Shown piece after piece: positions 57,766 to 64,000 of a stretch of 64,000 nucleotides of DNA. Source of the DNA: Rhyacophila brunnea (Eukaryota; Arthropoda; Insecta; Trichoptera; Rhyacophilidae); assembly GCA_022495005.1 (NCBI GenBank), contig JAGYXB010001793.1:806001-870000 (forward strand). Reading direction: 5' to 3'. The translations under genes and the position numbers were made by a program. Position 1 is the first letter of the stretch; each line of letters opens with the position of its first letter. The notes beneath the pieces are model-generated. The model saw nothing but the letters and a program-made list of their open reading frames with translations. It was not told where the DNA came from and did not search any database.

Positions 57766-58508
57766 ATATTATAATTATTAGTGTTCAAAAAGTTAATATT
57801 ATTCACATAAATGTTCGAAGCACAGTATACGGTCATCCGTCAAATGATAAAGTACATTAACACTCGTAACAAAGAAATATTAATTCGGAGAAAAGTTTCA
57901 TATATTAAACTTAGATTGACAGTCAGGTTCATGCGACCCGATGAGCAGCGGTTAAAAGTCGAAAAGATTTAGGGCCTCCGTTGAGGAACCACTGTACGAA
58001 ACTATACTGCCCCCATAAGCAAAAACACAGCTAATGGGAAAAAGTCAATTTTGAGAAAAGAGCGCATAACATGTTTTTCATTGCTGCTTCATTAAAAATT
58101 AATCAATTTTAATAAATGTTTCGGTTTATAATAGATTATTTAAAAATTGATATTTTGATTACATAAAAATTGCAAAATTACAAAAATATTGATTATAAAA
58201 CTTCACTATTGTCTTTTTATTTATGATTTTGAATGGAATAATGTCAGTTTCATAAGGAAAAAAACAGTAAATATGTTTTTTTGCTTATAATTTAAATTGT
58301 AATGGATATTTTTGAAAAATGAAATACTTATTTTTAATGTAATGGTATTTATTTATTAAATAATATTGAAATGACAATACTTGTCCTTCACGTAGGGTCT
58401 ACACCAGTGGTTTTTTGGTATTTATAAAATTGGTTGAATACACATGACTTGTCTTAAATTTCTTTCCACCCTCAAAAATGATCCATAATGTGTTTTTCTG
58501 ATGAGATC

Positions 58509-58978
58509 TGTGACACCCCCGTATGGTCCCCATTTGGGTGTGTCTTTGTGTACCTGGAGACGCCCGAATCGGTATCAAAGCCAACAAATAATAACGGCTG
58601 ATTGCGAAAATAATTAAATAATGTATAATACCACTAATAAATAATATCTGACCGGCAACATTGTCCAAAGAAAAAAACACGTATGGCAACGTCGCATTGT
58701 GCACAGCTCGCGAGTCCAACGGTTTTTTTTTTTGGCGGGCAGATCGCGACAAGCAGCAAAATCGCGAACGCGTACATTTTGCGCTCCGTAGAATTAAATG
58801 ATAAAAAAATGTAACCATATAGTATATATTAACACCAAATAAACCTCGTCGTTTCCGAAACCATTCCAGTGTGTCAATTATCCACCTTCATCCCAAATAC
58901 AGACGATAAAAAAGAAAACTAAAAATAAAAGTGACAGTTGAGAAAAATCCACACATATCAAAATGGAGGGGAGTGATA
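58509..58978 (+). repeat. 5' LTR
   Basis: Begins TGTGACACCCCCGTATGG and ends GGAGGGGAGTGATA. Contains AATAAA near 58840 (changed to AATAAG in the 3' LTR) and a TATA-like stretch near 58822. A T-run of 11 and two A-runs carry the length differences. Confidence 0.85.
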
Positions 58979-58980
58979 AG

Positions 58981-58998
58981 TGGCCCCAGTCAACGTGG
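58981..58998 (+). other. Candidate primer-binding site
   Basis: TGGCCCCAGTCAACGTGG directly after the 5' LTR. TGG would pair with a tRNA CCA end; the matching tRNA is not identified. Confidence 0.35.
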
Positions 58999-59848
58999 GA
59001 CTACGCTTCTTGATTTTGATCGTCTGGAATCAAGAAGCAGGTGAAATTTCTTTCACCCGGACACACCCTGAGATTCAAACACCGGAATAGGAAACGGCGA
59101 GGAAAAAACGTCCAGAGGCTTGCCTCTGGTGGCGCTCAACAAAGTATAATAATAAGCAGTAGAAAGAGGATGCTGCCAAAGCCAAGCCAGTGAAGAAAAG
59201 AGCAGAAACACCCGGATTGCGAAGTCATGGCTCCCGATGTACTCCCGACCAACTGCATCCGCCAGCGAACTTGGCCCACGGACGAGTGTATCGGGCAAGA
59301 CCCTGGCTCCAACGAGGGAAAACGGCATCAAATGCCCTGCATCATCAGCCGCTTGAGCCCTCTTCGTCAACAGCAGCGTGTCTGTGAGCCTTGCAATCAG
59401 CCCTGGCCCAGATGCACCATGATGAAGAGAGCTACAAAGCGGCCTTCTTCAGCTGAGCAAAGCAGCCTCCATCAGCGGAAAGCAGCCAAGCAGCATCCTC
59501 AGCCATTAGCATCATAGATTAGTTAGTTTTAAGTGTTTTGTGTTTGGAAGCGATGTATATTAAGTTATTTCAGTGCTCGAAGTGAAAAATTTTACAACCC
59601 GGAGCGGTTGTATGAGGCAGAATGGCGTTCCGGTCCATTTCGGGCCCTGATATATTTTTAAAATTATTTTTATAAACTTTAAAGCCATTTTAAGTATAAA
59701 ATTAAGTTTTCGCATATTATATTAGTATAATATCAGTGCAGTGCGTGTAATTCGATAGCCGCGGCAGGGCAAGCGAGCAAAAAAGGGGGTCGAGTAATGT
59801 GCCGGTATGCACTTTCGTGAGGGATCGACTGATTTTCGGACGGTCGCT

Positions 59849-60095
59849 GTTGGGAAGGCTGGGTGCGACGTCCTCTCTCAGCATCCGCCCGTACGGTAGG
59901 CCTGGGAGCCGCGAACCACTACGCCCACAAAGCGGCGTAGTGCTGCATCCGAAACTCTCCGTTTGCCGACGGTCCGAGGGTGTTGAGAGGGCTGGGCGCG
60001 ACGCCCTCCTCTCTCAGCAGCTTTACGGTGGGCCCGGGAACCGCGAACCACTATGCTACAGTGCTGCATCCGAGTCTCTCCGGCCGCCGACGTAC
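59849..60095 (+). repeat. Two tandem ~130-bp units in the LTR-element interior
   Basis: Unit 1 (59849-59981) and unit 2 (59982-60095) share GGCTGGG(T/C)GCGACG, CTCTCTCAGCA, CCGCGAACCACTA, GTGCTGCATCCGA and CTCTCCG. GC-rich, about 80% alike by eye. Several overlapping chance frames here are by-products of the high GC content. Confidence 0.8.
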
Positions 60096-60232
60096 CGGTG
60101 GGGCTTCGATCCTTCAACGTCTAGAGACGCAACCACCCCTTATCAAGCCACCGCACTGTCCAGTTACACACGCTATCGTAATCAGCCCTTAGTTGGCCCG
60201 ACCCCATTCGGGCCTTTCCAGAGAGGTGCGCT

Positions 60233-60699
60233 TGTGACACCCCCGTATGGTCCCCATTTGGGTGTGTCTTTGTGTACCTGGAGACGCCCGAATCGGTATC
60301 AAAGCCAACAAATAATAACGGCTGATTGCGAAAATAATTAAATAATGTATAATACCACTAATAAATAATATCTGACCGGCAACATTGTCCAAAAAAAAAA
60401 CACGTATGGCAACGTCGCATTGTGCACAGCTCGCGAGTCCAACGGTTTTTTTTTTGGCGGGCAGATCGCGACAAGCAGCAAAATCGCGAACGCGTACATT
60501 TTGCGCTCCGTAGAATTAAATGATAAAAAATGTAACCATATAGTATATATTAACACCAAATAAGCCTCGTCGTTTCCGAAACCATTCCAGTGTGTCAATT
60601 ATCCACCTTCATCCCAAATACAGACGATAAAAAAGAAAACTAAAAATAAAAGTGACAGTTGAGAAAAATCCACACATATCAAAATGGAGGGGAGTGATA
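60233..60699 (+). repeat. 3' LTR
   Basis: 467 bp, near-identical to 58509-58978; followed directly by the GATC duplication. Confidence 0.85.
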
Positions 60700-60807
60700 G
60701 ATCATAATATGTGAAATAGTCCGTTTCTGAGAATAAAGTCAATTTAAAGAGTTGGCAATAATTGCTTTATTAACACAATCACTGTTCACCTGATATTTAA
60801 TATTTAA

Positions 60808-61221
60808 TTACCACATTTAAATATCATGTTAATTATATGTAATGGCCAGTCGCAGTGTCAGCACTAAATGAGTTAATATTGTAAATTTTTCCTACTACTG
60901 TATACTGTGAAAGATTATTCAGTGTAATGCACTTCATAAAAAACCAATATCAAAGCCACTTGACAGATGTAAACTTAGAAGCAGCCATGCGGCTCACATT
61001 GGAAAAAAGGAATATTGAGGAATTTCCGTTTGCATTATTTTTAAATATCAAATGTTCAGAGACATAAGTACAAATATCATTAATTTAATAAGACCAGATA
61101 GTTAGAAATGTGTTTTATGATGGATTAAGATTAAAAAACTAATTTAGTGCTAACAACGGGACTGGCGCGTTTTCAGTAGATGGCCATTAGATATAATTAA
61201 CATGATATTTAAATGTGGTAA
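60808..61221. mobile_element. Inner inverted-repeat element enclosing a hAT fragment
   Basis: Arms of about 45 bp, TTACCACATTTAAATATCAT... and complement, match with about two mismatches; TTAA flanks both ends (60804-60807, 61222-61225). A TA duplication just inside is an alternative reading. Farther in, AGCACTAAAT and ATTTAGTGCT form a second inverted pair. The interior holds the hAT C-terminal piece, although a TTAA duplication is piggyBac-like and not hAT-like. Confidence 0.6.
60885..61069 (+). pseudogene. hAT transposase C-terminal (dimerisation) fragment
   Basis: The plus strand reads FPTTVYCERLFSVMHFIKNQ, then YQSHLTDVNLEAAMRLTL, EKRNIEEFPFALF and a stop. The P.T....ER.FS.M..IK...R..L.D..LEA order is the conserved C-terminal hAT dimerisation region of ZBED-type transposases. 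A stop at 60882-60884 sits directly upstream and the catalytic DDE core is absent. It is a relic, or a captured 3' end of an autonomous element that may once have served this non-autonomous one. Confidence 0.75.
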
Positions 61222-61941
61222 TTAAAAAGTAATTAACTAGTCATTAACATTTTACTTGCCATTATAATTTCATTGGATTTTGCAGCATTTTGATCAAGTT
61301 TATCCAATTGCATACTCTCCAAAACAAGGTTGAAAATCTTTTTTTCACGATTCTTAGTCCAATTTCGAACCTAATCACCTTTGAATCTTAAAAAATCGTT
61401 AAAAATATAGGGCGATATGAAATAAGTGAATGAATAATTTGAGGTTATCTCACTATTACCACTTACATGCGGTATTACGTTTGTGTAACAATTCTAGAAT
61501 CATAAACAAAAAAACAGTAAGCCAGTGTTTTTAAGCAAAAAACGCAGTAAACCGATAGATGTGCTGTGTTTTTGCTTATGGATCATTATTTACTGTTTTG
61601 TTGCATCGAAAAGCCTAACATTTTTGCAAAAGTAACGAACACATTATGATGATTTGTATATTAAAATAAATGATTTTCTGTTTATTTTGTAATAAAATTA
61701 TGTTCAGAATTTTATCTAGTATGTCACCTTATACTTACTTTAATTTTTCATTTTTTCCCATTAGCTGTGTTTTTCCTTATGGGGGCAGTATACTTCTTGT
61801 TCGAAATACTAAAGTACCAGATAGGTATTTATGTTCGAAAATTATTCGCGAAATTCGGGGTTAGGTATTTATAAATGATTTCTCGCGCCGAAACGACAGA
61901 GTCCAACTTTAGGTATTTTACCCGCAGAATAAAAGGGGGAG

Positions 61942-62313
61942 TTGGGTGGTCCCAAACTCCTGTGCGACTTGTACAAATATATGAATTTGTATGGAAATGT
62001 CAGACCGACGTCCAACGTGGACTCGGCCTCGGAGGCAGTGAAAAACTGGATACAGGATTCAAAAATCCTGGGTTTTTATTCGGATTGGGAGATTTCATCC
62101 CCTAGGACGAGCGTTCCACGGGTCAAAAATCCACATCTCATTTTCACTATGAGATTTGGACTTAATCGATTGCCCCGCGAAACCGCAAGTCGCGAGAGAG
62201 CTGAAATTAACGGTATTCGGTGGGCGCGGGCTGCCGGTATAAATTCGTCGTCGCGGTATCCCGCTGAGCGCGAGATTTCACTTAGCTCTTCATACAATGA
62301 GTGCGGTTTTTAG
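61942..62313 (+). CDS. Unrecognised 123-codon frame in a GC-richer region
   Basis: The longest open frame outside known elements. It reads through DSASEAVKNWIQDSKILGFY and later LNRLPRETASRERAEINGIR. Composition is balanced, and the antisense strand is also partly open (62076-62297), which weakens the case. No domain recognised. It could be an exon, an old element gene or a GC-driven chance frame. Confidence 0.2.
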   Translation: MGGPKLLCDLYKYMNLYGNVRPTSNVDSASEAVKNWIQDSKILGFYSDWEISSPRTSVPRVKNPHLIFTMRFGLNRLPRETASRERAEINGIRWARAAGINSSSRYPAEREISLSSSYNECGF

Positions 62314-62319
62314 CTTGTA

Positions 62320-63065
62320 TTGTACTTTTAGATTTTAATCAGCCAAGCGAAAACTCAACGTATCGCAGAGTGTGATACGTCAATCTACTCCTCTCCGCTC
62401 AAGCTAGCATATGAGTATGCACCACGCGACGTAAGTCTCGCCATGGTTGAGCGGCGGGAGCCCCAAATTCGGACCTATAAGTGGGCCGCCCACGCACCAC
62501 GCATACATTTATGATAAAAATTAAAATTATTAAAATACTAGACCTTATTTTCTATGCATACATATAAAGGTTATATCAAATCAGCTTATAATTAAGGCGG
62601 TAAAATTAATCTTGTCCTGAGCTCCATATCTCGCAAACCCTTATGGTTACGCGTACTATGGAATCTCCGCGGTCCGTAGACGCGTACGTCATTTTAAATT
62701 TTACGTTGATCGGACACGCGCAGCTCTAGCTATCATTAATAATGTGTTTGTATGGAGATCTCGCGGCCGTCACAGATTGCGTAACAAGGATGGGGCTCCA
62801 CACATGAGCGAGTAGGCTGCGGTCGCGGTCGGGATAGGGAATTGATCCAGTTGTGCAAGGGAGACAACTGTCCGGTTACCAACTGGCGAACGCAGCTCCA
62901 AGAGCCGCTCCTCATATGTTACATGTGACCCGCGAGAAAATCCGCGGGTGATTGCGCGCGAGATTCGTCGATTCCGCGCGTGATATTTAATATGGAAGTG
63001 ATGAAAATTAGAAGTCAAAGGTATTTGGTACCTCGTGAATGTTTTTAAATGCTATGTGGATGCTA
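62320..63065. other. GC-richer unassigned region
   Basis: Alternating GC-rich patches (62330-62510, 62620-62770, 62800-62990), with GTGACCCGCGAGAAAATCCG and many CpG. CCATATCTCGC (about 62626) and GCGAGATCTCCAT (about 62765) form a weak inverted pair. No TE protein or TSD seen. Confidence 0.3.
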
Positions 63066-63465
63066 CGTATGGAGCTCAGGTCTAGATCGATTCTCGTCTA
63101 ATTAAATTAATTAAAATATTGATTAATTATTATCTAGCTTAATTTCGCGGGTCTAATTATGTTAACATTATACTCTAATTATGGGTACAGATTTATATAC
63201 TAATGTCGGTCTACAATTACACACGCTGACAATACCTAATCATCGCAATTATACAATACTAGATCCATTTATCTTAATTACATTATTACATTTACTCGAA
63301 GTCCAATACAGTATTATGCTATTTTAATATTTATATACCTATCAAATATTTATTTAACATGGCAAAATATCTATTACTAACATGATATACCTATTACTAC
63401 CATCGTAATTAGGACACATAATCTTCGTACTACGTCTTATTAATTGGATTTTAATTACTACTTTA
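63066..63465. other. AT-rich DNA, no supported feature
   Basis: Nothing recognised. Confidence 0.4.
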
Positions 63466-64000
63466 TTATTACTCCGTCGTTATTTACATTCTTACCAGCA
63501 CTCTTCATGGTCCTTGTGACCGACTTATCTCATCTACAGTTCACCCTGAGGAGCAGCGGGACCTGCTGGGGCAACTGTAGGACTTCCTCATACATCATAT
63601 ATGGCTTGTCTTTGTCGGGGGTCGTAAGCCTATTACCTTATAACCGGTGGTACATTGACTATTTTGATCAGATCGAGCGATTGGATGGTACCACTCCTTA
63701 TGGGAGTGTCCTCTCAGGAGCACACCAAACGTGTTCGTGACACCACCGTGGGTGTAGATACCTTAGGGGTAAGATACTATTATTATTATTAATAATAAAA
63801 CAGATAAACAGTGTTGCACAATAAAATAAAATTTAAAAAACAAAATACACAGCACATCACTAAAAATGTCCATGTCTTCAGAGAGCGTATTGACTAGTTT
63901 TGCACCCATCGCTAATGGTGCCTGATAATCTTGACACGAAGAAACGGTTATAGTAAACAGTAATAGTTGACGGGTGCATATATAGGTATATTTTAACGTC
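63466..64000. other. GC-richer segment then AT-rich end of window
   Basis: 63480-63770 is balanced in composition, with a small hairpin CACTCC-TTAT-GGGAGTG near 63690 and GGTAAGATACTATTATTATT after it. The 98-codon plus frame (63444-63740) is unrecognised. It looks like an element fragment whose other end may lie outside the window. Confidence 0.25.

Larger units (their letters stand above)
58509..60699 (+). mobile_element. Non-autonomous LTR retroelement (2.2 kb), young
   Basis: Two direct repeats of 470 and 467 bp enclose a 1.25-kb interior. The 4-bp duplication GATC flanks the whole (58505-58508, 60700-60703). The LTRs differ by two substitutions and three 1-bp homopolymer indels. The interior has no gag, protease, RT or integrase signal on either strand, so it must depend on another element (TRIM/LARD-like). 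A possible primer-binding site starts with TGG at 58981, 2 bp after the 5' LTR. GAGAGGTG, 8-15 bp before the 3' LTR, could serve as the polypurine tract. Ends are TGTGACACCCC...GGGGAGTGATA, an imperfect inverted match rather than canonical TG...CA. Orientation is inferred from these signals. Confidence 0.85.
58005..61790. mobile_element. TIR DNA transposon (host of nested insertions)
   Basis: Outer inverted ends of about 39 bp: TACTGCCCCCATAAGCAAAA at the left, and at the right the complement of TACTGCCCCCATAAGGAAAA; one mismatch in the first 39. TA lies on both sides (58003-58004, 61791-61792). Because the context reads TATACTG...CAGTATA, a TATA duplication is equally possible. Variants of CATAAGNAAAAACACAG recur inside (about 58250, 61503, 61573), like transposase-binding subrepeats. 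Without the LTR insertion and its duplication the element would be about 1.6 kb. It has no transposase of its own that I can identify, and the superfamily is open. Confidence 0.75.

Noticed and set aside
59190..60392. Several 60-180-codon frames in the LTR element
   Set aside because: They overlap on both strands within GC-rich tandem units and the LTR; none shows gag or pol motifs.

Overview
This is a eukaryotic, A+T-rich, non-coding window, most likely from a moth or butterfly (Lepidoptera). The taxonomic call is inference. It rests on the RTE-type LINE copies with GAT/GAA tails, the CCACTGCTGGATGAAGGCC repeat motif, a Helitron with the 5' end style common in Lepidoptera, tRNA-derived short repeats, and the absence of any prokaryote-style gene packing. 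I found no host gene that I can defend: nearly every coding signal belongs to a transposable element, and most are broken.

Layout. 616-3326 is a 5'-truncated RTE-type LINE (endonuclease + reverse transcriptase) with a 9-bp target-site duplication (TSD) and one frameshift. 5.7-8.5 kb holds a tRNA-bearing repeat (family X), a 597-bp hAT MITE with a perfect 8-bp TSD, and an RTE relic carrying a 140-bp MITE. 9.9-16.3 kb has a jockey/R1-like relic, a tRNA-like repeat (family T), two RTE relics, a second copy of the hAT MITE family (again with a perfect 8-bp TSD) and a LINE 3' end. 16.3-22.7 kb has a tRNA-derived SINE (family S), an inverted T composite, another hAT MITE with an 8-bp TSD, an RTE relic and a Helitron with recognisable ends that carries only the N-terminal part of its replicase. 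23-49 kb is mostly plain AT-rich DNA with scattered T copies, two copies of an unknown 0.46-kb repeat (family R), a PIF/Harbinger-like MITE, foldback elements and several GC-richer islands. 49.8-57.6 kb is repeat-dense: a head-to-head T pair, an RTE fragment inside a short-period repeat, a T dimer, two more X copies, and a 1-kb satellite-like array.

The most striking locus is 58005-61790. A terminal-inverted-repeat DNA transposon has received a very young non-autonomous LTR retroelement (58509-60699, near-identical LTRs, GATC TSD). It also contains a smaller inverted-repeat element enclosing a hAT transposase C-terminal fragment. Two further architectural oddities stand out. The three family X copies are cyclic permutations of the same blocks (Z-X, X-Y, Y-Z). 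Family T recurs as tandem dimers with the same tail-to-head junction at three loci. Both suggest ancestral tandem or circular forms. The right end (61.9-63.8 kb) is GC-richer and unassigned; it could hold host regulatory DNA or an unrecognised element.

All boundaries were found by eye. TSD and inverted-repeat coordinates are exact where bases are quoted; the edges of degenerate relics are approximate.
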